NCBI GenBank assembly: GCA_016934875.1 | Contig: JAFGSC010000220.1 | Coordinates: 1-5,882, forward strand | Length of the DNA stretch: 5,882 nt | DNA from: Candidatus Atribacteria bacterium | GTDB taxonomy: Bacteria; Atribacterota; Phoenicimicrobiia; Phoenicimicrobiales; Stramentimicrobiaceae | Reading direction: 5' to 3' | Shown: positions 1-5,246 of the stretch, in pieces | How positions within the stretch are numbered: position 1 is the first letter of the stretch | Layout of the letters: each line of letters begins with the position of its first letter | Notes under the pieces: generated by a model | Database searches by the model: none | What the model was told of the DNA's origin: nothing | The model's input: the letters and a program-made list of their open reading frames with translations, nothing else | Position numbers and translations under genes: made by a program

Positions 1-126
1 ATCAGCAGCAATCAAAACATCCGCACATATCTTGGCATCTTCCTCAGGTACTCCTACACCTTTAAAGACATCCACCATAAAATTTTCTAATGTATTAAAA
101 TCTACCCAGACAATATTTTCACTCAT
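1..126 (-). CDS. Malate/L-lactate dehydrogenase family (Ldh_2) oxidoreductase, N-terminal 42 residues, cut by left edge
   Basis: Translating the minus strand from ATG at 126 gives an open frame of 42 codons that reaches the window edge. It begins MSENIVWVDFNTLENF and includes the segment GVGVPEEDAKICADVLI. This is the typical opening of the Ldh_2 family (malate, lactate, ureidoglycolate and related NAD(P)-dependent dehydrogenases). In that family an N-terminal helix of the form F-x-x-x-x-F-x-x-x-G-V/L-x-x-x-D-A precedes an LRGIDSHG-type segment, which would lie just outside the window. The start is well supported: GGAGGAG at 134-140 sits 7 nt before the ATG, and a good extended -10 promoter lies about 40 bp upstream. 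These enzymes are cytosolic and reduce 2-oxo acids or oxidise 2-hydroxy acids. The substrate cannot be told from this fragment. The gene probably begins its own transcription unit, because more than 500 bp separate it from the TPR gene. Confidence 0.82.
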   Translation of the reverse strand, partial: MSENIVWVDFNTLENFMVDVFKGVGVPEEDAKICADVLIAAD

Positions 127-133
127 TGAATAT

Positions 134-140
134 CTCCTCC
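134..140 (-). promoter_or_regulatory. Ribosome binding site of the Ldh_2 gene
   Basis: The minus strand reads GGAGGAG followed by a 7-nt spacer and ATG at 126. This is close to an ideal Shine-Dalgarno site and fixes the start of the dehydrogenase fragment. Confidence 0.8.
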
Positions 141-167
141 ATCATTCTTGGGTTCTCTTATAAAACT

Positions 168-196
168 AATATAGCAAAACAGTGTAATGTTTGCAA
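168..196 (-). promoter_or_regulatory. Extended -10 sigma-A/sigma-70 type promoter for the Ldh_2 gene
   Basis: On the minus strand TTGCAA (191-196) is separated by exactly 17 bp from TATATT (168-173). The -10 hexamer is preceded directly by TGC (174-176), which makes an extended -10. The match is 4/6 in the -35 and 5/6 in the -10. Transcription would start near 161, giving a leader of about 35 nt that carries the GGAGGAG site. The position and spacing fit a housekeeping promoter for the dehydrogenase. This is a pattern match only. Confidence 0.6.
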
Positions 197-224
197 TGGA
201 ATAACATTTTGACAGCATTGTAAA
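190..224. promoter_or_regulatory. Inverted repeat overlapping the -35 box, possible operator
   Basis: TTTGCAATG (190-198) and CATTGTAAA (216-224) form a 9-bp dyad with one G/T mismatch and a 17-bp spacer. The left arm covers the putative -35 hexamer at 191-196 and the right arm lies upstream of it. This is a place where a repressor or activator of the dehydrogenase promoter could bind. Three AATGTT/AACATT hexamers (186-191, 203-208, 231-236) lie in the same stretch. The sequence is AT-rich, so chance similarity cannot be excluded. Confidence 0.3.
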
Positions 225-285
225 TGAGATAATGTTTATTCTTTGGAAGCTTGATTCATTGTGAAAGCCTTTCTCAGCGGATGAT

Positions 286-356
286 CGGCTAGTAGGGTGA
301 ACACGGAAGAGATGATATCCTAAAATATAACTCTGGATATCTTCCATCCTTAGCCG
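286..356. other. Large one-sided bulged hairpin in the TPR-Ldh_2 intergenic region
   Basis: Plus-strand bases 335-356 form one uninterrupted 22-nt arm. It pairs with four blocks on the other side: CGGCTA (286-291) with TAGCCG (351-356), AGGGT (294-298) with ATCCT (346-350, one G-T pair), GGAAG (305-309) with CTTCC (341-345), and ATATCC (315-320) with GGATAT (335-340). The terminal loop is 14 nt (321-334). Three bulges of 2, 6 and 5 nt (292-293, 299-304, 310-314) all fall on the left arm. No open frame through the region looks like a protein. It may be a structured RNA, a recombination or mobile-element end, or a regulatory leader. The G-T pair would be a G-U wobble in a plus-strand transcript but a C-A mismatch in a minus-strand one, so strand is left open. 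I recognise no known RNA family in it. Confidence 0.4.
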
Positions 357-470
357 GTAATCGTCTTTGCGAACCAAAAGGATTTTTAAAAATTCTTCCA
401 ATGTTTTTAATAAAAATGGAGATTATCACTAAAAATATAAAAAACTTCTCATAAAAACCAATTTTTAGAA

Positions 471-515
471 GGCAAGGGAAAAGGGACTTGGAAATTAGAT
501 TAGATTCCCTTTGCC
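471..515 (-). terminator. Terminator-like stem-loop downstream of the TPR gene
   Basis: On the minus strand GGCAAAGGGAA (505-515) pairs with TTCCCTTGCC (471-480), a 10-bp stem with one bulged A and a 24-nt loop. It is followed by a T-rich but interrupted run (TTCTAAAAATTGGTTTTT). It lies about 150 nt after the TPR stop codon and would close the M23-TPR unit. The loop contains an alternative partner (TCCCTT at 481-486), so two stems compete. The long loop and broken U-tract make it a weak intrinsic terminator at best. Confidence 0.35.
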
Positions 516-660
516 CTACCTTTTAATGTACTTTTAAAAAAATTTAAATCAACAGTGAATCTGGAACTTAGAATCGTTAGATTGAAATATTTAATCCAAG
601 CAGTGATTAACTCTGGTAACTTCAATTAAGATGGGTTGCTCATCTCCCTCTACCGACTCT
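516..660. other. Non-coding spacer after the TPR gene, nothing recognised
   Basis: This AT-rich stretch immediately follows the TPR stop codon in the direction of transcription. I see only a very short possible stem just after the stop (AGATG/CATCT around 629-645) and A/T runs near 534-546. There is no credible reading frame, RNA gene or promoter. Confidence 0.5.
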
Positions 661-1581
661 TTATTCTTTATTCTCAAGTTGACGCTGGGATTCTTTTAAC
701 CAATAGGCTGCTTTGGTATTATCGGGTTCTAATTGTAGCACCTTTCGATAGTTCCAGATGGCTTGCGAGTAATCTCCTGTTTCAAAATAGACCCTACCTA
801 GCCAGTAATAGGCATCGGCAAATCTTGGGTTTAAGCCAATTGCCTTCCGGTACGCATCGATTGCCCGCCCGTAATTCAGATTCTCATATTCATTATAAGC
901 CTGCTCATACCAATTATAGGCTTCCTTCCCTACTTCTATAGAGGCTTTCACTTTATCATAGAAATATTGAGCCCTAGGATAATTCGGATCTAAACTCAGA
1001 ACCCTTTCCCAATAAAAAAGGGAATTTTCCAAATCGTCTGCTTCATAAAATACACGTGCAGCCCAGTAATTAGATTCAATAGAATCAGGATATTCTTTAA
1101 TAGAGTTCAAAAAATAGATGAGACTTTGCTCATAATCACTTCTTTCGTAGTAATTGTAACCCAAACGATAGTATGCATGAGCTAAATTCTGCTTAACCTG
1201 GGGTGAGGTTAATTCGGTTTTCTCAATTAGATCCAAATATTTTTTCCACTGTTCTGCTTCTCGGTAATACCAATCGGTATATTGATACATGAGTGCCAAA
1301 TAGTAATTTCCTTCAATAAAATCAGGATCCACTTCCAGTGCTTTTTGGGCATAAGTTATTGCCTCAGACCATAATTTCCTGCCCGGATAATGTGCATCAT
1401 AGGTATCCAAAGCTTCTTCCATCTTGTCTACTGCCTTTTGTAAATATTCAATTGCTTCAGGATCTGTGTTGCTCGAGATCTGAAGTCCTTGAGAGCTGGC
1501 AGAAAGGCAAAAAACATAGAAAAAAACCAATAGAAAAGGTAAAAATAGTACCTTTATATCATTCTGACTAAATAACTTCAT
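661..1581 (-). CDS. Secreted tetratricopeptide-repeat (TPR) protein, tyrosine-rich
   Basis: The protein is about 306 residues. Numbering from the upstream ATG at 1587, residues 11-32 are a hydrophobic segment (IKVLFLPFLLVFFYVFCLSA) followed by ASSQG, a plausible signal peptide. After this come TPR helices at roughly 70-125, 133-205 and 222-290. These show the usual spacing and motifs such as ALEVDPDFIEGNYYLA, ALGLNP-like AIGLNPRFADAYYWLG and GDYSQAIWNYRKVLQLEPDN. TPRs are protein-binding scaffolds, so an exported adaptor acting in the envelope is likely, but the partner is unknown. The composition is odd: 38 tyrosines (about 12%) and 9 tryptophans. I prefer the ATG at 1581 over the one at 1587, because GGGAGG (1591-1596) is 9 nt from the former and only 3 nt from the latter. 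The gene starts about 40 bp after the M23 peptidase stop, so the two are probably co-transcribed and may act together on the cell wall. Confidence 0.85.
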   Translation of the reverse strand: MKLFSQNDIKVLFLPFLLVFFYVFCLSASSQGLQISSNTDPEAIEYLQKAVDKMEEALDTYDAHYPGRKLWSEAITYAQKALEVDPDFIEGNYYLALMYQYTDWYYREAEQWKKYLDLIEKTELTSPQVKQNLAHAYYRLGYNYYERSDYEQSLIYFLNSIKEYPDSIESNYWAARVFYEADDLENSLFYWERVLSLDPNYPRAQYFYDKVKASIEVGKEAYNWYEQAYNEYENLNYGRAIDAYRKAIGLNPRFADAYYWLGRVYFETGDYSQAIWNYRKVLQLEPDNTKAAYWLKESQRQLENKE

Positions 1582-1590
1582 GACCATTTT

Positions 1591-1597
1591 CCTCCCT
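1591..1597 (-). promoter_or_regulatory. Ribosome binding site deciding the TPR gene start
   Basis: The minus strand reads AGGGAGG, then AAA, ATG (1587), GTC, ATG (1581). The 3-nt spacing to the first ATG is too short and the 9-nt spacing to the second is normal. Translation therefore more likely begins MKLFSQ than MVMKLFSQ. Confidence 0.6.
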
Positions 1598-1623
1598 ACT
1601 CTTGATAAAATATTTTTACCAAT

Positions 1624-3096
1624 TTAAATATTGTTTTTCAAGATAGACAAATAATTCTGCTTTACCAAATTAAAGTCATCAAGGTAATCATTATTGACTG
1701 AACTAGCTGGCGGTAATTCTAATTCCAGAAAATTAATCCTTTTCCCATCCTTGCTAATCGAAAAATCCAAGTGAGGACCCGTGGCTAAACCTGTTGCACC
1801 AACATACCCAATAAGCTCTCCCTGTTCTACCCGTTTTCCTACCTGCAGCCCCTGGGCATATTTTGATAGATGGCCATAACCTGTGACATAGCCATTGGGA
1901 TGCCTAATCTGAACATAATTCCCATAGCCGCCCTGATCATAATATTTGGCAATGACCGTACCACCTCCAATCGATACTACTGGAGTCCCGGTAGGAGCAG
2001 CATAATCAATACCCAAGTGTGGACGCCAAATTCTTAAAATAGGATGAAATCTACTTTTGCTAAAATAAGAGCTAATATACTTATAATTAAGGGGCGCTTT
2101 TAGGAATGCTTTTTCCAAGCATTGACCATTTTCGTCATAATAACTAGTATTCCCATCGGGTTCTTCAAAAAGAATCGCTGTATGGGTGCTAAGCAACTCG
2201 CCTTCATAAACGGCAGCCAGAATATCTCCCCAGCGATAAAAATCTCCTCTGTATAGTTTTTCAACCAATATTTTAAATTTATCTCCGGCTTGACATTCTG
2301 TCAAAAAATCAATATCCCACGCAAAAATTTCAGCCAGCTGAACTGCCAGTAAATCTGAGTGGCAATAGTCAACCATAGCTTGATACAAAGAACTTTCGAT
2401 TACCCCTTCAAAACAAACGATCTCACGAAAAATTTCATCTTTACTTACTTCAATATTACTTAGTTCGCCTTGGGATATCTTGATATGGTACACATCCAAC
2501 TGGTTAGGTTGATAGTCAAATTGAACAATCCTTCCAGCACAATCATAATGGACTGAAAACTTGGTCCCGATATTCAGGCAGCTGATATCAACGACTGATT
2601 CAATTTTCTCCTGAAGATTTAGAATCTCGGCAGGAGGAATATCATTTTCTACTAAATATTGATAAAGGGTTTCTCCCGAATTCAGGCTTCCAGAGACGAT
2701 CTTAATCTCTTCCTGCTGTGCTTCTTGATATTGCAAATCCAATTCTTTTTCGGTAATTTGTGCACGATTCAAGGCTATCTGATGAAGCCTATTCTCAGGT
2801 TCCTCTCCATTGACCGGAAAAACTTCTTGAGAATCACCAGTTTGGTCTGAACCAGGATTCCTGCTAATATCGGATCCATCAGACTGAATCTTTTCTTCTG
2901 TAAATATATTCATTAACGGTAAATCAAAAAAAAGTTTAATCCCTATGAACAAAATAAAAACAATGACAATTCCAAAGATACTCTTTTGATAAGCTTTGTT
3001 GATCTTCCCCACTCTGGGTACCTTTTTTGTACTTGTTCTATTTACCTTATGACAAATACTTAAATGATGGAAAGTGTTGTATTTTTTTATTGACAA
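1624..3096 (-). CDS. Membrane-anchored M23 family metallopeptidase, MepM/Csd3-like peptidoglycan endopeptidase
   Basis: The 490-residue protein has a basic N-terminus, one membrane helix (about 40-58, FGIVIVFILFIGIKLFF) and a polar linker (66-130). A LysM/OapA-like segment (about 134-165, SGSLNSGETLYQYL) follows, then a middle domain (about 225-345, with LAEIFAWDIDFLTECQAGD) like that of MepM and Csd3. The C-terminal M23 domain spans about 355-460. M23 enzymes cut peptide crosslinks in peptidoglycan with one zinc ion. Visible active-site residues are H360 and D364 (RPHLGIDY), H409 (GYGHL) and H442 in GPHLDF. The usual second histidine of the HxH motif is Asp here (D444). The start is TTG, supported by AAGGAG 8 nt upstream. 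The next methionine (residue 62) would lose the membrane helix. The enzyme likely sits in the inner membrane facing the wall and trims crosslinks. It has its own promoter and is followed closely by the secreted TPR gene. Confidence 0.9.
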   Translation of the reverse strand: MSIKKYNTFHHLSICHKVNRTSTKKVPRVGKINKAYQKSIFGIVIVFILFIGIKLFFDLPLMNIFTEEKIQSDGSDISRNPGSDQTGDSQEVFPVNGEEPENRLHQIALNRAQITEKELDLQYQEAQQEEIKIVSGSLNSGETLYQYLVENDIPPAEILNLQEKIESVVDISCLNIGTKFSVHYDCAGRIVQFDYQPNQLDVYHIKISQGELSNIEVSKDEIFREIVCFEGVIESSLYQAMVDYCHSDLLAVQLAEIFAWDIDFLTECQAGDKFKILVEKLYRGDFYRWGDILAAVYEGELLSTHTAILFEEPDGNTSYYDENGQCLEKAFLKAPLNYKYISSYFSKSRFHPILRIWRPHLGIDYAAPTGTPVVSIGGGTVIAKYYDQGGYGNYVQIRHPNGYVTGYGHLSKYAQGLQVGKRVEQGELIGYVGATGLATGPHLDFSISKDGKRINFLELELPPASSVNNDYLDDFNLVKQNYLSILKNNI

Positions 3097-3104
3097 TAGA
3101 GCAA

Positions 3105-3110
3105 CTCCTT
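3105..3110 (-). promoter_or_regulatory. Strong ribosome binding site for the TTG-started M23 gene
   Basis: AAGGAG on the minus strand lies 8 nt before the TTG at 3096. No ATG or GTG start in this frame has a comparable site upstream of the membrane helix, so this site decides the start codon. Confidence 0.7.
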
Positions 3111-3144
3111 ACCTTTATCAATGATCAAAACAAGCGATAACTAT

Positions 3145-3173
3145 ATTATATCTAGATTCTTCAATTAATTCCA
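3145..3173 (-). promoter_or_regulatory. Promoter for the M23 peptidase-TPR unit
   Basis: The minus strand has a perfect -10 hexamer TATAAT at 3145-3150. At 17-bp spacing the -35 position (3168-3173) reads TGGAAT, only 3/6 of consensus, so this promoter may be weak or activator-dependent. Transcription would begin near 3138, about 40 nt before the TTG start codon, leaving room for the AAGGAG site. Confidence 0.5.
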
Positions 3174-3178
3174 TAATA

Positions 3179-3202
3179 ATCAACGAAAAGTATTTCATTG
3201 AT
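3179..3202 (-). terminator. Stem-loop between the dGTPase and M23 genes, possible weak terminator
   Basis: On the minus strand ATCAATGAAA and TTTCGTTGAT form a 10-bp stem with one T-G wobble around a 4-nt loop (TACT). It lies about 120 nt after the dGTPase-like gene stop and directly upstream of the M23 promoter. No clear U-tract follows (TATTATGG), so its role could equally be an operator or an mRNA-stabilising structure. Confidence 0.3.
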
Positions 3203-3204
3203 GA

Positions 3205-3230
3205 TCCTATTGAAAGAATAGAAAATAGGA
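3205..3230. repeat. Second stem-loop in the dGTPase-M23 spacer
   Basis: TCCTATT (3205-3211) and AATAGGA (3224-3230) form a perfect 7-bp inverted repeat with a 12-nt loop. It is immediately adjacent to the stem at 3179-3202, so the end of the dGTPase-like transcript would carry two stems in tandem. It could protect or end that transcript, or be coincidental in AT-rich DNA. Confidence 0.3.
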
Positions 3231-3321
3231 ATGATTCAGAAAATTTTCCTGGGATATCCAAATAACTATAAATCAATTTCATATTTCATCAAACTAACTA
3301 ATTTAAATGATTTTTCTCTGC

Positions 3322-4464
3322 CTATCCTGCCAATTGATGATAGGCATTTAGAAAATACCGATCGGTCATGGAAGCCATATAATCAACGACTACTTCCTCC
3401 GGAGAGCAATCCTGTAGATATTGTCTGCCATGATCTTCCCCACGATTAAAAATCCATTCTGTAAAAACAATCGATTTTGTATTTCCTTTCTTGATTGCTT
3501 GAACAAAATGATCAAACAGGCAAAAAAATGAATTCCTGATTTTTTCTCTTTCTCTTTTTAATGTCTTGTTTTCATAGATATGTTCAAGATTAAATATCTT
3601 CAATTTAAAAACACATTGAGCGATATTCTGAGAATAACCAATCTCATTAATCCCATAGGACTGTTCAATCACATCATGTGCCAGAGAATTAATGATTTCA
3701 CTATTGCTTTCTCCCAATGTCTTCCTGATTTCCACAGGTAAATCACTTTCTTTAATTAATCTAATTCTTACTGCATCTTCATAATCCTGACCAATATAAG
3801 AAATCGAATCTGTAATTCGAACCAGACAACCCTCAAGTGTATTCGGATACGTGATTGATTTTTCTCCTTTTTGTTTCTTGGTAATGTAATCCTGGATCTC
3901 CTTTTCAGTTTTCGAAGGATATGGTTTCACTGAAATCTCGTTGATTTCACCATCATGAGAGACAATGCCGTCCCTCACCTGAAAGGTTAAATTCATCCCC
4001 TGATTCGCATCGGATAGATAGTCGACGACCCTTAAACTATGGATATTATGAAAAAATAAACCTAATTGATATTTTTGGCATATTTCCTGCAAAAATCTTT
4101 CACCGTCATGGCCAAAGGGAGCATGTCCCAAATCATGTCCTAAGGCAATGGCTTCAATTAAATCCAAATTTAGCTTCAGTACTTTACCTATGGAGCGTGC
4201 AATCTGAGAAACCTGCAGGGTATGAATACTTCTATTGGCTAGTTGTTCATCAAAACTTGCAGCATTATAGATAACCTGGGTCTTGCCTATATAGCGTCTA
4301 AATGAACCCGAATACAGGATATGGTCTCTATCCCGAGAAAAGGGACCCCTTAAAGGATGTTGAATCGCTATTCTTCTCCTGGCATCTGCATTTTTTGTAG
4401 CAAAAGGAGAAAAACTTTCATCTTCCTTATCAATAATTTCTTCTTGGAATTGTTTTTCATTCAT
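3322..4464 (-). CDS. dgt: dGTPase-like HD-domain triphosphohydrolase
   Basis: The 380-residue protein matches the dGTP triphosphohydrolase branch of the HD superfamily, which cleaves dGTP (or other dNTPs) to a nucleoside and triphosphate and so controls dNTP pools. The N-terminal region has HPLRGPFSRDRDHILYSGSFRR (37-57) and GKTQV (60-64). The metal-binding set is visible: H81 in NRSIHTLQVSQIAR, H110-D111 in ALGHDLGHAPFGHDGE, and D219 in RITDSISYIGQDYEDA. H114 and H119, conserved in the family, are present. RDGIVSHDGE (164-173) and the C-terminal MASMTDRYF (363-371) are further family signatures. The ATG start has AGGGG (4472-4476) at 7-nt spacing. The gene begins 112 bp after the glycosylase stop, so it may be read through from it or have its own promoter. 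Substrate specificity within the family cannot be read from sequence, hence the cautious name. Confidence 0.88.
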   Translation of the reverse strand: MNEKQFQEEIIDKEDESFSPFATKNADARRRIAIQHPLRGPFSRDRDHILYSGSFRRYIGKTQVIYNAASFDEQLANRSIHTLQVSQIARSIGKVLKLNLDLIEAIALGHDLGHAPFGHDGERFLQEICQKYQLGLFFHNIHSLRVVDYLSDANQGMNLTFQVRDGIVSHDGEINEISVKPYPSKTEKEIQDYITKKQKGEKSITYPNTLEGCLVRITDSISYIGQDYEDAVRIRLIKESDLPVEIRKTLGESNSEIINSLAHDVIEQSYGINEIGYSQNIAQCVFKLKIFNLEHIYENKTLKREREKIRNSFFCLFDHFVQAIKKGNTKSIVFTEWIFNRGEDHGRQYLQDCSPEEVVVDYMASMTDRYFLNAYHQLAG

Positions 4465-4470
4465 GATAAG

Positions 4471-4476
4471 TCCCCT
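4471..4476 (-). promoter_or_regulatory. Ribosome binding site of the dGTPase-like gene
   Basis: The minus strand reads AGGGGA, with AGGGG ending 7 nt before the ATG at 4464. This supports the chosen start. Confidence 0.65.
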
Positions 4477-4515
4477 GAATGTTAATATATTTACCTAAAA
4501 GTGATTTGGCATTAA

Positions 4516-4536
4516 ATAGATTGTTATTCAATCTAT
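4516..4536. repeat. Perfect inverted repeat upstream of the dGTPase-like gene, with a further copy of one arm
   Basis: ATAGATTG (4516-4523) and CAATCTAT (4529-4536) form an 8-bp perfect dyad with a 5-nt loop. The right-arm sequence AATCTATC occurs again at 4558-4565 as a direct repeat 28 bp away. The arrangement could be an operator with three half-sites, or a weak attenuator for reading from the glycosylase into the dGTPase-like gene. The stem is AT-rich and lacks a U-tract, so I do not call it a terminator. Confidence 0.35.
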
Positions 4537-4576
4537 CATTTCCCTATATTTTTAAGAAATCTATCGGCCAATCCTA

Positions 4577-5236
4577 TTACAGAAATTTAGACAATGGACA
4601 ATTGAAACAATCTGGATTTTTTCTTTTACAATAATTTTTACCTATCATGACTATTTGAGCATGAAATTCATTATAGATTAAATAATCATCTGGTAAGTTC
4701 TTCATAAAGAATTTCTGCATCTGCTCATAGTTATACTCTGAGAGAAAGTATCCGTGACGATCAAAGAAAATTCTTTTGGTATAGGCATCAACGACAAAAA
4801 CTGGCTTATTCCCCGCATACAGCAAAATACTATCCGCTGTTTCCGGACCAATGCCATTAATATTAAGTAATTCTTTTCTTAAAATCTGCCAGTCCTGATT
4901 AAACATATCTTCCAGTGATCCACTATATTTTTCAGAGAGAAAAAAAAGAAAATTTTTAATTCTTCTTGCTTTTAAATGATAATAGCCACATGACTTGATT
5001 AATAAGCTTAATTGTTCTTCACTAAGATGAAAAAGAGTCTCAACACTAAGCAATTTTTCTTTCTTAATTTTTTGAATAGCCTTTTCAGCATTTGCCCAAT
5101 TGGTATTTTGAGTTAAAAATGCCCCCAGAATAATTTCCAAACTCGTATCACCAGGCCACCAATGCAGGGGACCATAAAAATCAGATAGACATCGATGCAT
5201 GGATAGTAGTCTCTCGGATATCTTCTGTTCTTCCAT
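4577..5236 (-). CDS. Endonuclease III-like (HhH-GPD) DNA glycosylase, MagIII/COG2231-like
   Basis: The protein has 219 residues. It begins with a family-typical GPLHWWPGDTSLEIILGAFLTQNT (22-45) and has a helix-hairpin-helix at about 123-138 (LNINGIGPETADSILLYA). The catalytic aspartate is D150 in VVDAYTKR. The lysine used by bifunctional endonuclease III is Glu here (E132), as I recall for H. pylori MagIII, so it is expected to be a monofunctional glycosylase that removes damaged bases (3-methyladenine-like) without lyase activity. The end carries C203-x6-C210-x2-C213, three of the four cysteines of an Nth-type 4Fe-4S cluster. The protein stops where the fourth would be (L219). The start ATG has no good Shine-Dalgarno site. 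It lies 10 bp after the M42 peptidase stop, so translation may be coupled. An alternative is M13, behind GAGAG. The role is base excision repair on DNA in the cytoplasm. Confidence 0.85.
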   Translation of the reverse strand: MEEQKISERLLSMHRCLSDFYGPLHWWPGDTSLEIILGAFLTQNTNWANAEKAIQKIKKEKLLSVETLFHLSEEQLSLLIKSCGYYHLKARRIKNFLFFLSEKYSGSLEDMFNQDWQILRKELLNINGIGPETADSILLYAGNKPVFVVDAYTKRIFFDRHGYFLSEYNYEQMQKFFMKNLPDDYLIYNEFHAQIVMIGKNYCKRKNPDCFNCPLSKFL

Positions 5237-5246
5237 AACAAAATAT

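Noticed and set aside
291..309. Plus-strand AGGGTGAACACGG resembles a T-box antiterminator core (AGGGTGG...).
   Set aside because: The key TGG is TGA. No stem I with specifier or terminator is evident, and no plus-strand gene follows.
286..356. Possible integron attC site because all bulges are on one strand.
   Set aside because: Bulges are too large, the RYYYAAC/GTTRRRY ends are not found, and there is no cassette or integrase context.
360..385. GGTTCG on the minus strand looked like the T-arm of a tRNA.
   Set aside because: No matching acceptor, anticodon or D-arm can be built around it and the T-stem does not close properly.
123..401. A 92-codon minus-strand open frame whose stop overlaps the dehydrogenase ATG (ATGA).
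   Set aside because: Its start is TTG without a ribosome binding site. Much of its sequence comes from the bulged hairpin, and the dehydrogenase promoter and dyad lie inside it. The translation resembles no family I know.
636..941. Plus-strand open frames opposite the TPR, M23, dGTPase-like and M42 genes.
   Set aside because: They lie antisense to well-supported genes, show no family motifs and lack ribosome binding sites.
1490..1520. Possible lipobox at the cysteine (C27) of the TPR protein signal peptide.
   Set aside because: The residues before it (FYVFC) lack the small residues required at -1 and -2. Signal peptidase I cleavage near ASS-QG is more plausible.
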